Part shown: one piece after another, positions 38,909 to 48,380 of the stretch
How the letters are laid out: each line of letters begins with the position of its first letter
Numbering within the stretch: position 1 is the first letter of the stretch
Assembly: GCA_963703125.1 (NCBI GenBank)
Contig: OY969790.1
Location: forward strand, 1,054,001 to 1,118,000
Source of the DNA: MFD04716-140 sp963703125
GTDB taxonomy: Bacteria; Bacteroidota; Bacteroidia; Flavobacteriales; Flavobacteriaceae
Length of the DNA stretch: 64,000 nt
Direction of reading: 5' to 3'
Translations under genes and position numbers: made by a program
Notes under the pieces: generated by a model
Databases searched by the model: none
Told to the model about the DNA's origin: nothing
Seen by the model: only the letters and a program-made list of their open reading frames with translations

Positions 38909-39079
38909 ATGAAGACAATTTTACTTATCAAAGAAGTTTACTTGGAAGGATTCAGAAATTTGGGTAATTATCTGATCAAAAATTACTTTAAGGCTTTCGC
39001 ATGGTTCAGTTTTGCAATGCTTCTTGTGGTATTGTATGCATTTGTGTTTCGAGTAATAACCGGCTTTCCTTTTGATTAG
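38909..39079 (+). CDS. Small single-pass membrane protein
   Basis: A 56-residue protein from the ATG at 38909 (the frame is open 10 codons upstream). A charged N-terminal half (ILLIKEVYLEGFRNLGNYL) precedes one hydrophobic helix (FAWFSFAMLLVVLYAFVF) and ends TGFPFD. The layout resembles a family of tiny flavobacterial membrane proteins that I recall as DUF6747; this is from memory and not verified. Function unknown. A second tiny membrane ORF follows 36 bp downstream. Confidence 0.6.
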   Translation: MKTILLIKEVYLEGFRNLGNYLIKNYFKAFAWFSFAMLLVVLYAFVFRVITGFPFD

Positions 39080-39115
39080 AAATCCGAGTTCTTTTATCCG
39101 TTAAAACAAAATAGC

Positions 39116-39244
39116 ATGGTAATTGCCAGTGCCATTAAAGGGTTGAAGCAATTGGGAAAATCCATTGCCATGGAATATGATAGAGTGCTTATGGCACTTT
39201 ATCTTGCATGCGTACTTGTTTTTCTTTATGCATGGATGAACTAA
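39116..39244 (+). CDS. Tiny membrane protein (42 aa)
   Basis: ATG at 39116 to TAA at 39242-39244. An amphipathic N-terminus (IASAIKGLKQLGKSIAMEYD) is followed by one hydrophobic helix (VLMALYLACVLVFLYAWMN). It follows the 56-residue membrane protein on the same strand and has the same charged-then-hydrophobic layout, so the two may be a pair. No family recognised; protein-like sequence and context are the only support. Confidence 0.45.
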   Translation: MVIASAIKGLKQLGKSIAMEYDRVLMALYLACVLVFLYAWMN

Positions 39245-39340
39245 GGATTATCGTAATAGCAATATCGGAGCTTATTCTTCTAAAATAGCGTTCGTCACGT
39301 CTGGCACTACTTAATTACAATGACTTGATGGCGTAAAAAT

Positions 39341-39382
39341 TATATTGGAATATTTCCATTTTATTGGAAATATTCCAATATA
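39341..39382. promoter_or_regulatory. Perfect 18-bp inverted repeat before dinB (probable operator)
   Basis: Left arm TATATTGGAATATTTCCA (39341-39358), 6-nt spacer TTTTAT, right arm TGGAAATATTCCAATATA (39365-39382), an exact reverse complement. Each arm is itself nearly palindromic around TTGGAATATTTCCA, so the element can be read as two adjacent dimer sites. It ends 23 bp before the dinB start, and TAGCTTTC (39384-39391) close to the Bacteroidota -7 box TAnnTTTG abuts it. A repressor bound here would block transcription of the mutagenesis cassette. No T-run follows, so it is not a terminator. Confidence 0.7.
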
Positions 39383-39405
39383 TTAGCTTTCCATTTTGGA
39401 TAGCG

Positions 39406-40620
39406 ATGCAGAAGACCATACTTCATCTTGACCTTGATACTTTTTTTGTATCCGTAGAACGACTTTTAGATAGTCGTCTGCACAATAAACCTATTCTTGT
39501 AGGCGGATTGAGCGATAGGGGCGTAGTCGCCGCATGCAGTTACGAGACCCGAGGGTACGGCATACATTCCGGAATGCCCATGAAAATGGCCAGGGAATTA
39601 TGTCCAGAGGCTGTACCGATCAAGGGCAATGCGGGCACCTATAGCAAACATTCCGATGCCGTTACCGAAATCATAAAGGAACTTGTTCCGCTTTTTGAGA
39701 AATCTAGTATTGACGAGTTCTATGCCGACCTTACGGGCATGGATCGTTTTTTCGGTTCCTATAAGTATGCATCGGAACTACGGCAGCGGGTCATAAGGGA
39801 AACCGGGCTTCCCATTTCCTTTGGGCTATCGGTCAATAAAGTAGTATCCAAAGTGGCCACAAACGAGGCCAAGCCCAACAACCAATTAAAAATAGATTAC
39901 GGACTGGAGAAGCCTTTTCTGGCGCCTTTATCCATCAAAAAAATACCCATGGTAGGTGATAAGACCTATCAGACCCTTCGAAATCTGGGGCTACGGCAGG
40001 TGCGCACCATCCAAGAAATGCCTATAGAGGTAATGCAACGCGTACTGGGCAAAAACGGAACGGTGATATGGAATCGTGCCAATGGTATGGACAATACGCC
40101 TGTAATTCCTTTCTGTGAACGAAAATCAATTTCTACCGAACGTACTTTTGACAAGGACACCATTGATGTCATAAAACTAAAGGGTATCCTTGTCGCCATG
40201 ACCGAAAATTTGGCGTACCAGTTGCGCAGGGGCGAAAAACTTACGGCCTGTATCGCGGTCAAAATAAGGTATTCCGATTTCAACACCTATTCCAAACAAT
40301 TGCATATCCCCTACACCAGTGCCGACCATGTTTTGATCCCCAAAATTTTGGATATGTTCAACACCTTATACAACAAAAGATTGTTGGTACGGTTGATCGG
40401 CATCAGGTTCAGTCATTTGGTATCGGGCAATTACCAGATCAATCTTTTTGACGATACCGAAGAAATCCTCAACCTGTACCATGCCATGGACCATATCCGT
40501 AATCGCTATGGGGACAAGAGCGTACTTCGTGCGTCGGGATTGGGCTCAAAGACCATAGGTAGAATGCACAATCCTTTTAATGGACAGCCCCCTGTTGTGT
40601 TGGCGCACCGGAAGCAGTAG
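39406..40620 (+). CDS. dinB: Y-family DNA polymerase (DNA polymerase IV, DinB-like)
   Basis: A 404-residue translesion polymerase from ATG 39406, just behind an 18-bp inverted repeat. The catalytic carboxylates are in LHLDLDTFFVSVE near residues 6-18 and SSIDEFYADLTGM near 98-110. SYETRGYGIHSGMPMKMA is the Y-family fingers motif. A helix-hairpin-helix region (IPMVGDKTYQTLRNLGL) and the little-finger domain follow. It copies damaged DNA with low fidelity. The next gene, after 164 bp, encodes a DnaE2-type polymerase, forming the two-polymerase mutagenesis cassette known in Bacteroidota. No lexA-like or imuA-like gene is adjacent. Confidence 0.93.
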   Translation: MQKTILHLDLDTFFVSVERLLDSRLHNKPILVGGLSDRGVVAACSYETRGYGIHSGMPMKMARELCPEAVPIKGNAGTYSKHSDAVTEIIKELVPLFEKSSIDEFYADLTGMDRFFGSYKYASELRQRVIRETGLPISFGLSVNKVVSKVATNEAKPNNQLKIDYGLEKPFLAPLSIKKIPMVGDKTYQTLRNLGLRQVRTIQEMPIEVMQRVLGKNGTVIWNRANGMDNTPVIPFCERKSISTERTFDKDTIDVIKLKGILVAMTENLAYQLRRGEKLTACIAVKIRYSDFNTYSKQLHIPYTSADHVLIPKILDMFNTLYNKRLLVRLIGIRFSHLVSGNYQINLFDDTEEILNLYHAMDHIRNRYGDKSVLRASGLGSKTIGRMHNPFNGQPPVVLAHRKQ

Positions 40621-40733
40621 TCCCCTAGCCCAAAGAGGAATATTTTAGAATTACGAGATACGGGAGCAGCGGTAAGAAGTTAGAATTATTAAAAAGAAGT
40701 ACAAATATCAGGTCGAGCGTAGGCAAGACCTTT

Positions 40734-40796
40734 TTGAACTTGATACTTGATACTTGAACTTGAACTTGAATTTGAATTTGATACTTGTATTTGAAT
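40734..40796 (+). repeat. Degenerate 6/7-bp tandem repeat at the dnaE2 start
   Basis: Ten head-to-tail units: TTGAAC, TTGATAC, TTGATAC, TTGAAC, TTGAAC, TTGAAT, TTGAAT, TTGATAC, TTGTAT, TTGAAT. Six-base and seven-base units are mixed. The last two units are the first codons of dnaE2 (TTG at 40785). Unit gain or loss would change the spacing between any upstream signal and the start codon. Confidence 0.85.
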
Positions 40797-43700
40797 TGCC
40801 ACACATATTACAGCCTTCGCTTCGGAACTTTTTCCGAAAAGGAACTGTTGCGATTGGCCCAAGAGAATCATGTGACCCAATTAGTGCTGACCGATATTAA
40901 CAATACTTCGGCCTGTTTGAATTTTGTGCGATTGGCTCCGGAATATAGCATAAGGCCTATTCTTGGGATCGATTTTCGCAATGGTGTAGATCAATGTTAT
41001 GTAGGGATTGCTAAAAACAACGAGGGATATCTAGAATTGAACAATTTTCTTTCAAAACACCTTCATGAAGAAAAGAAGCTACCTCCGATCGCTCCAAATT
41101 TCGGACATGCCTATGTGGTCTATCCTTTTGAGAAAGTGCTGCAGAATGATCAATATACATTTGCCAATCATGAATTTATCGGAATGTCCATCGCCAATCT
41201 GCGAAAATTACCTTTTTCCAGATTGTTGAAATTAAAGGACAAATTGGTCATACAGCAACCTGTTACCTTTCGGAGTAGGCGAGATTTCAATGCCCATAGA
41301 TTACTACGTGCCATTGACAAGAATATACTGCTCAGTAAACTCGATAAGGCGGAAGAGGCCAACGAAGATGAAAAAATGTTCCCCATTGAAAATTTGGCCG
41401 TGGCTTTTTCGGAATATCCATTTATTCTTGAGAATACCGAACGCTTAATGAACTCCTGTAGCATTCATTTTGATTTTTCAAAAAATAGGGAACCACAAAA
41501 TTTAAAAACCTATTTGGGCAGCCAGGAAGAAGATGAGGCTTTGTTGGAAAAATTGTGCAAAGAAGGACTTCCGTATCGCTATCCCGATGGGGGCGATGGC
41601 ATCGTTGAGCGTTTGGACAAAGAGTTACAGCTTATCAAGAGCAGGGGCTTTATCCCCTACTTTCTTATCAATTGGGATATTGTTTCCGAGGCTCGCAGAA
41701 GGGGTTTTTTCTACGTGGGAAGGGGTAGCGGTGCCAACAGCATTGTTGCCTACCTCTTGCGTATTACCGATGTAGATCCCATGGAACTAGATCTGTATTT
41801 TGAACGGTTTATAAATCTGTACCGTGTCAATCCGCCAGATTTTGATATTGATTTCTCATGGAGGGACCGTGAAGAAATGACCAAATATATTTTTGATCGG
41901 TTTAAAAATGTAGCCTTGCTGGGCACCTATGTTACCTTTCAGGAAAAAGGGGTCATAAGGGAATTGGGGAAGGTATTTGGACTCCCAAAAAGTGAAATCG
42001 ATTTTCTGTCGGAAGGCAGGTACCAACACTCGACCTTGGATAAAGTTTCCCTGCTGGTCCGTAAAATATGGGCATCTGATACAGAACATGCCCAATTATC
42101 TGAGTATACACGCAGGGGGTATTCTGATCAGCGAAAAACCGCTGCACTACTTTTCGGCCACCCATTTGCCGCCCAAAGATTTTGCCACTACAATGTTCGA
42201 TATGGTCATCGCCGAAGATGTAGGGCTCTACAAATTTGATATTCTGGCGCAACGCGGACTTGCTAAAATAAAGGAAGCTATAGAGATTATTGGCTACAAT
42301 CAACCTGAAAAATCCGATACTTTTGACATCCATAATATCTTAAAATTCAAAAAAGACCCTGTAATCAATAGCTTGATAAAAACTGCACAATGCATGGGCT
42401 GTTTTTACGTTGAGTCGCCCGCCATGCGTATGTTGCTCAAGAAGTTGGAAGTCGATAATTATATGGGATTGGTTGCAGCAAGTTCCATCATTCGACCCGG
42501 GGTGGCAAAAAGCGGAATGATGCGCGAGTATATTTTACGGCACCGTGATCCAGGGAGGGCAGAAGAAAGAGGCCATCCCGTATTACTGGATATCATGCGC
42601 GAAACCTATGGGGTCATGGTCTACCAAGAAGATGTCATTAAAGTGGCCCATCATTTTGCCGGGCTAGATCTTGGGGAAGCCGATGTATTGCGGCGAGGTA
42701 TGAGCGGAAAATTTCGGTCGCGCGAAGAGTTTGAAAAAGTACAGGAGAAATTTGTGGACAATTGTCGGAAAAAGGGATATGATGAAAAGCTCATTTCCGA
42801 AATATGGGAACAGATAGCCAGTTTTGCCGGCTTTGCCTTTGCCAAGGGGCATTCGGCCTCCTATGCCGTTGAAAGTTATCAAACATTGTTTTTAAAGGCA
42901 TACTATCCGTTGGAATATATGGTAGCAGTCCTCAACAATGGTGGCGGATTCTATCGCCCCGAATTCTATGTGCACGAAGCTAGAATGCTGGGTGCCCATA
43001 TTCATCCGCCCTGCATCAATAAAAGTTTGAACGGCAATGCAATCTATGGCAAAGACATTTTTTTAGGTTTCAGTTATATCAAAGAACTGGAAAGCCGCGT
43101 GACCGAGCGACTATTAAAAGATAGAACAATAAATGGAACCTATGGTTCCTTGGAAGATTTTCTAGATCGTGTTTTTATAACCGTCGACCAGGTAAGTATC
43201 CTGATCCGCATAGATGCATTTCGGTTTACCGGGGTGAACAAACATCAACTCTTATGGAAAGCCCATCTTTTCTTGAACAAGAATGTAAAAATTGACCATC
43301 CAAAACTATTTCCGCCCAAACATCAAGATTTTAAGATTCCACAACTGCACACCACCGATCTTGAAATGGCCTTTACACAATTGGAATTATTGGGCTTTTG
43401 TTTATGCAGTCTGTTTGACCTATTGACCGAACCTCCCAAGAATGACCATGGGAGCAAAGACTTGGAACGCTACTTGAACCGTCGTATAGATATCTATGGC
43501 TATTTGGTCACTATTAAAAATACGAGTACCCATGACGGCAAGCATATGTGCTTTGCTACTTTGGTAGACCAGCAAGGCGGGGTTTTTGACACGATACTCT
43601 TTCCGCCTGTCGCGGCCCAGTATTATTTTAGGGGCAAAGGCGTGTATCGTTTTTATGGCAAAGTGGTAAGCGAATTCGGTTTTTTAAGTGTTGAGGTCAT

Positions 43701-43821
43701 CAAAATGCAAAAGCAGGATTATATTCAGGACCCAAGATATGCCGATATGAAGATGAGTACCCTAGTTTTTCAGCAAAAGAAAAAGGATAAAACAGATACG
43801 GTTGAACGTCCTTCCATATAA
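40785..43821 (+). pseudogene. dnaE2: Error-prone DNA polymerase III alpha subunit (DnaE2-like), 1-nt frameshift
   Basis: A C-family polymerase of about 1010 residues in two frames, 40785 to about 42066 and about 42067 to 43821. The PHP domain opens YLNCHTYYSLRFGTFSE. The catalytic motifs are GRGSGANSIVAYLL and PPDFDIDFSWRDR; later parts include SIHAGGILISE, MVYQEDVIKVAHHFAGL and a terminal OB-type domain (IDIYGYLVTIKNTS). An extra A in AAAA 42063-42066 explains the shift; without it the protein reads LLVRKYGHLIQNMPNYL. The start is TTG inside the tandem repeat; no ATG is available at the expected position. Works with DinB in damage-induced mutagenesis. The frameshift in such a gene is one reason to suspect sequencing error. 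Confidence 0.88.
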
Positions 43822-43914
43822 ATTAAAATCCAACTACAAAACCTTACGTGTTATAATTCCACACATTGGCAAAATGCACCATTGCCAGAAAAAAAATATC
43901 CTTAAATTAGAAGC

Positions 43915-46749
43915 ATGGAGGATTTTAAATGGATATTCCATTTTTTGGGTCGATTGCACCCTTTGATCGTACATTTTCCCATAGGGTTATTGGTTGTCGG
44001 ATTCCTATTTGAATTGTTTACCGTTGGTCAAAAAAGGCAAGGCCTAAGACAGGGCATCAATTTAATGGTCTACATTGGGGGTCTATTGGCGATTGTTGGT
44101 GCTATTTTTGGCTGGTTGCTGCGTACCAATGACGACTATACGGGCACGCTGGTAGATAATCATCAGAGCATGGGAATTGCCACAGCCATATTAGCTGGGG
44201 TAACTGCGTTGCTCCTATGGCAAAAAACAAAGAATAAAATTAAGAGTTACCTACCGTACCGAGTGGGATTGACGGTTACCGTAATCTGTCTTACAATCGC
44301 AGGACATTTAGGATCGAACCTTACCCACGGGGAAGATTTTCTGACCAATGTATTACCTGGGAATACTACGCAGGTCGATGATACCCAAAGCAAGGCACTA
44401 TTTACAGAACTGAGCCAATTGGACTCATTACCTGAAGCTAAAAAAGACGAATTGAACCTTCAAGTAAGGGCGATTTTCGCCCATAATTGTTACCAATGCC
44501 ATAGCGAGAACAAGAAAAAAGGAGAGTTGGTACTAGAAAATAAAGAAGGGGTATTCAAAGGTGGAGAATCAGGTGCAGTAATCATACCGGGAAAGCCGAT
44601 GGAGAGCGAACTCTTTAAGCGGATCACGCTTTCACCCAATGATGATGACGTAATGCCCAAAAAGGGTAAAATTTTAAAGAAGGATGAAATTGCATTGATC
44701 AAGTTATGGATAAAAACAGGTGCACATTGGTCCGATCAAGCCCTCAAGGTTTTTCCAGAGGCCGAATTAGGATTGTCCAAACCTGATTTGCCAACAAGCA
44801 ACGAAAAGAATCCCGTAGACAAACTGGTGGATGCCTATTTTCAAGAGCATCAAATTAAATGGCAAAAAGTTGTGGATGACCGTATTTTTATTCGAAGGGC
44901 TTTTTTGGATATTACCGGGTTGTTGCCAAGGCCGGAAGATATCACTCAATTTTCAGAAGATAAAAATCCAGAAAAAAGGGCCTTGCTTATTGATGCTTTA
45001 TTAAACGACACGGTCAATTATACTGAAAATTGGTTGAGTTTTTGGAACGACCTCCTGCGCAACGATTATAGCGGTCCCGGATTCATAACCGGTGGGCGAA
45101 AGCAGATTACAGATTGGCTCTACAAGTCTTTAAAGAACAACAAACCCTATGACCAAATGGTCAAGGAATTGGTGAACCCTACCGAAGACTCCGAGGGATT
45201 CATTAAGGGTATTGAATGGAGGGGAGTCGTAAATGCAAGTCAGCGGACCGAAATGCAGGCTGCCCAGAACATTGGGCAATCCCTTTTGGGGGTAAATGTA
45301 AAATGTGCCTCTTGCCACAATAGTTTTGTGAGCAATCTCACTTTGGAACAGTCCTATGGCTTTGCATCTATTTTTGCCGATTCGGTCTTGGAATTAAATA
45401 GATGTGATAAGCCCTTGGGCAAAATGGCCCAGGTGAATTTTTTATATCCTCAACTGGGCGATATTGAAGGTACGAGCGTTCAAGAGCGGCTTTTCAATCT
45501 TTCTAAGATAATGGTCAAGCCAGAAAATGGACGACTATACCGCACTATTGTGAATCGATTTTGGGGGAAATTAATGGGAAGGGGCATAGTGGAGCCCGTT
45601 GATGAAATGGACAATGCACCATGGAATGGTGAATTACTTGATTGGTTGGCTGCAGACTTCATAGATTCTGGGTACGATTTAAAACATTTGTTGAAAAGGA
45701 TTATGACTTCCAAGGCGTATCAATTACCCAATGTCAGTTATAAAAATCAATCAGAAATCAAATCGAATTATGTATTCAATGGGCCTGTTTTGCGACGTAT
45801 GAGTGCCGAGCAATTTTCAGATGCCGTAAGTCAGGTGATAGCCCCAATGTATACAGCATTGGAATACAATCCTGCTGGAACAGAATTGCCCGCCTTAAGA
45901 ATTTGGCATCGCGAAGTAAAGTTTGACCGCGATGTACTCCCCGAACCCGGGAAGCGTTATTTCCGGCGAACCTTAGTACTTCCAAATAAATCAATTGAAA
46001 GCGCCAAGATTTTAATTTCTGTGGACCATGCTTATAAATTGTATATAAATGGAACAAAGATATCGGAAGGAACCGATTGGAACAAGGTAGATAAGATGGA
46101 AGTAGCTCAATTTTTGACCTCAGATAAAAACACTATCGCCATTGAGGGTATAAACGAAGGCAATATCGCAAATCCGGCAGGTGTCTTATTTGCAATGAAG
46201 GTTAGGTATGATGCCGATAATCAAATTTCCATTTACTCGGACGAGAATTGGAAGAGTACGGACAAAGAGCCAAAGAAAAATTGGACAACCAATGACTTCA
46301 ATGATTCGGATTGGTTGGGAGCACGTAATTATGGAACCTCCAACTGGGGCAATTTGGTAACCTTTACTTTTAACGAAACCACGGATACATTTGCAAGGGC
46401 AAGCCTTGTAAAACAACATCCGTTTATGAAGGCACTTGGTAGGCCCACTCGGGAGAATGTGACCACCACGCGCGATGATCAGGCAACATTATTGCAGGCA
46501 TTGGAGTTGACGAACGGAGCGTTTTTCAATAAAGTTTTGTCTGAAGGTGCAATGAGTTGGATCGAGAACTATAACGGCCAGTCAGAAACCATAGTAGACA
46601 ATCTGTATCTGAAATCATTGGGTAGAAAACCAACCATGCCAGAAAAAGACATTATGTTAAAGGTATTGGGCAAAAATCCAAAATCGGAGGCAATGCAAGA
46701 TTTATTTTGGTTCACCTTGCTTTTACCAGAATTCCAATTTATAAATTGA
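43915..46749 (+). CDS. PSCyt1/PSCyt2/PSD1 (DUF1549-DUF1553) protein with DUF2231 membrane domain
   Basis: A 944-residue Planctomycete-type protein. Residues 1-145 are a DUF2231-like membrane domain with four helices (GRLHPLIVHFPIGLLVVGFL). A cytochrome c-like PSCyt1 domain follows with CYQCH near residue 193 and DDDVMPKKGKIL. PSCyt2 (DUF1549) includes FIRRAFLDITGLLPRPEDI, then a second haem-like motif CASCH near 463. PSD1 (DUF1553) includes YRTIVNRFWGKLMGRGIVEP. Residues about 675-805 hold an inserted beta-sandwich (ISVDHAYKLYINGTKISEG, FNDSDWLGARNYG) resembling carbohydrate-binding modules. It lies 9 bp before a DUF1501 gene, the usual partner. Likely acts outside the cytoplasm; the reaction is unknown. 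Confidence 0.92.
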   Translation: MEDFKWIFHFLGRLHPLIVHFPIGLLVVGFLFELFTVGQKRQGLRQGINLMVYIGGLLAIVGAIFGWLLRTNDDYTGTLVDNHQSMGIATAILAGVTALLLWQKTKNKIKSYLPYRVGLTVTVICLTIAGHLGSNLTHGEDFLTNVLPGNTTQVDDTQSKALFTELSQLDSLPEAKKDELNLQVRAIFAHNCYQCHSENKKKGELVLENKEGVFKGGESGAVIIPGKPMESELFKRITLSPNDDDVMPKKGKILKKDEIALIKLWIKTGAHWSDQALKVFPEAELGLSKPDLPTSNEKNPVDKLVDAYFQEHQIKWQKVVDDRIFIRRAFLDITGLLPRPEDITQFSEDKNPEKRALLIDALLNDTVNYTENWLSFWNDLLRNDYSGPGFITGGRKQITDWLYKSLKNNKPYDQMVKELVNPTEDSEGFIKGIEWRGVVNASQRTEMQAAQNIGQSLLGVNVKCASCHNSFVSNLTLEQSYGFASIFADSVLELNRCDKPLGKMAQVNFLYPQLGDIEGTSVQERLFNLSKIMVKPENGRLYRTIVNRFWGKLMGRGIVEPVDEMDNAPWNGELLDWLAADFIDSGYDLKHLLKRIMTSKAYQLPNVSYKNQSEIKSNYVFNGPVLRRMSAEQFSDAVSQVIAPMYTALEYNPAGTELPALRIWHREVKFDRDVLPEPGKRYFRRTLVLPNKSIESAKILISVDHAYKLYINGTKISEGTDWNKVDKMEVAQFLTSDKNTIAIEGINEGNIANPAGVLFAMKVRYDADNQISIYSDENWKSTDKEPKKNWTTNDFNDSDWLGARNYGTSNWGNLVTFTFNETTDTFARASLVKQHPFMKALGRPTRENVTTTRDDQATLLQALELTNGAFFNKVLSEGAMSWIENYNGQSETIVDNLYLKSLGRKPTMPEKDIMLKVLGKNPKSEAMQDLFWFTLLLPEFQFIN

Positions 46750-46758
46750 ATTGCGCTT

Positions 46759-48189
46759 ATGAAAGAACAAAACGTACGTAGGGATTTCATAAAAAAAATG
46801 ACTGCGGCAAGTCTTGCCGCCTCGGCCACGACAATTCCGTTAGCTAGTTTTTTAAGCTCATGTACTGGTTCCGCTCCAAAAATGTCATCAACCGCCGATA
46901 CAGTCATCTTATTGTGGATGGCAGGTGGAATGGCACATACAGAGACTTTTGATCCAAAAGCTTATGTACCTTATAACAAAGGAGTGGAGAGCAAAAGGGT
47001 TCTGAGCACATTTCCCAAGGTGCCTACCATTGTAGACGGACTGGATTTTTCAAAAGGATTGGAGTCCATTGGGGGTGTAATGGACAAAGGCGCGATAATC
47101 CGCTCCTACAAATCAGCGGATTTAGGTCATATTTTGCATACAAGGCATCAATATCATTGGCATACATGCTATGAACCTCCACAATCCGTACAGGCTCCAC
47201 ATATTGGCGCATGGATTGCCAAGGAATTAGGCCCTGCCAATCCTGTTATACCACCCTTTATTGCCATGGGTCAACGCTTTACGGTCGGTGAGGCGGAAGA
47301 GCTGAAAACATTTCACTCTGCAGGATTTTTGGGAAGTGAATTCGGCCCGTTTTTGATTCCGGATCCATCAGGTGGGTTAGATAGTGTCCGGCCTCCTCAG
47401 GGCATGTCCATGACACGTTTCGAAGCTCGGTATAAATTGTACAAGGAACTGGCCAACAAAAGCAAAATTATGGAGGAAGGTAGTGATTATCAAAGAGAAT
47501 CCTTGATGCGCTCGATGGAACAGTCATACCGTTTGTTGAATTCACCGGAAGCCAAAGTCTTTGACCTGGCACAAGAACCTAAAGAAGTCTATGACACCTA
47601 TAATACGGGGCGGTTTGGATTGGGTTGTTTAATGGCAAAACGTTTGGCAATGAATGGAGGTAGATTCATAAGTGTTTCAACGGAATACGAGCCTTTTTTA
47701 GGTTGGGATACGCATGAAAACGGGCATACACGAACCGAAAAAATGAAAGAACTGATTGATAGGCCCATTGCCCAATTAATAAAGGATTTGGATGAATCCG
47801 GGCATTTGGACCGTACTTTGATCATATTGGCCAGTGAATTTAGTAGGGATGCCATCATGGAAGGTCGTCCAGGAGAAACTGTCCAAGACCAAGTGGATCA
47901 ACCCGATGTTATAGAAGACGAGAAATTCTATGGAATGCACCGACATTTCACGGATGGTAGCTCTATACTAATGTGGGGAGGAGGAGTAAAAAAAGGTTTG
48001 GTTTATGGTAAAACAGCAGATGAACGGCCCTGCTCCTCTATTGAAAATCCAGTGGTGATCGATCAAGTACATCAAACCATTTACCATGCATTGGGGATTC
48101 ATCCCGAAACGCATTACACCATTGAAGGTAGGCCTTTTTATACAACACCCGACGGATTGGGAAAACCAATATTGGACCTTTTCGCTTAA
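46759..48189 (+). CDS. DUF1501 domain protein
   Basis: A 476-residue sulfatase/alkaline-phosphatase-fold protein with a Tat-like signal (RRDFIKKMTAASLAASATT) that also contains a possible lipobox (FLSSC). The fold is marked by VILLWMAGGMAHTETFDPK, FISVSTEYEPFLGWDTHENG, TLIILASEFSRDA and DQVHQTIYHALGIHPETHYT. DUF1501 proteins nearly always sit next to DUF1549/DUF1553 proteins, as here, and are thought to work with them. The usual sulfatase CxSxR is absent, so it is not a formylglycine sulfatase. The function of the pair is not established. Confidence 0.93.
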   Translation: MKEQNVRRDFIKKMTAASLAASATTIPLASFLSSCTGSAPKMSSTADTVILLWMAGGMAHTETFDPKAYVPYNKGVESKRVLSTFPKVPTIVDGLDFSKGLESIGGVMDKGAIIRSYKSADLGHILHTRHQYHWHTCYEPPQSVQAPHIGAWIAKELGPANPVIPPFIAMGQRFTVGEAEELKTFHSAGFLGSEFGPFLIPDPSGGLDSVRPPQGMSMTRFEARYKLYKELANKSKIMEEGSDYQRESLMRSMEQSYRLLNSPEAKVFDLAQEPKEVYDTYNTGRFGLGCLMAKRLAMNGGRFISVSTEYEPFLGWDTHENGHTRTEKMKELIDRPIAQLIKDLDESGHLDRTLIILASEFSRDAIMEGRPGETVQDQVDQPDVIEDEKFYGMHRHFTDGSSILMWGGGVKKGLVYGKTADERPCSSIENPVVIDQVHQTIYHALGIHPETHYTIEGRPFYTTPDGLGKPILDLFA

Positions 48190-48200
48190 ATCGTTGAAAT

Positions 48201-48380
48201 ATGAGAATTGCAATTTTAGTTTCAGGTTTTATAGCAAGATTTTATGCAGAATCTTTACATGCCCAACGGCGGAAGGATTACATTACCACGGTATATTCCA
48301 GAAATATAATAAACGTCAAAAGATTTGCCGAAGACTATAATCTTCTGCACCATAAGGATTTCCCAGATGGTTTCAAATAG
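48201..48380 (+). pseudogene. Truncated Gfo/Idh/MocA oxidoreductase (5' fragment)
   Basis: Sixty codons starting 11 bp after the DUF1501 stop. The first 52 or so match the N-terminal Rossmann segment of the oxidoreductase at 18431: SGFIARFYAESLHAQRR here against SGFIARFYAETLHAQRR there. The nucleotide sequences differ widely, so this is a paralogue, not a recent copy. Similarity ends at about 48350-48360, where the frame runs into an inverted fragment of another gene and stops. It lacks the rest of the Rossmann fold and the catalytic domain. Confidence 0.85.

Noticed and set aside
39341..39382. Inverted repeat as a transcription terminator for the small membrane proteins
   Set aside because: No T-run follows on either strand, and it overlaps the promoter region of dinB, so an operator is more likely.
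40689..40880. Minus-strand frame over the tandem repeat encoding a Ser/Asn-rich peptide
   Set aside because: Produced by the repeat read in reverse; no start signal or domain.
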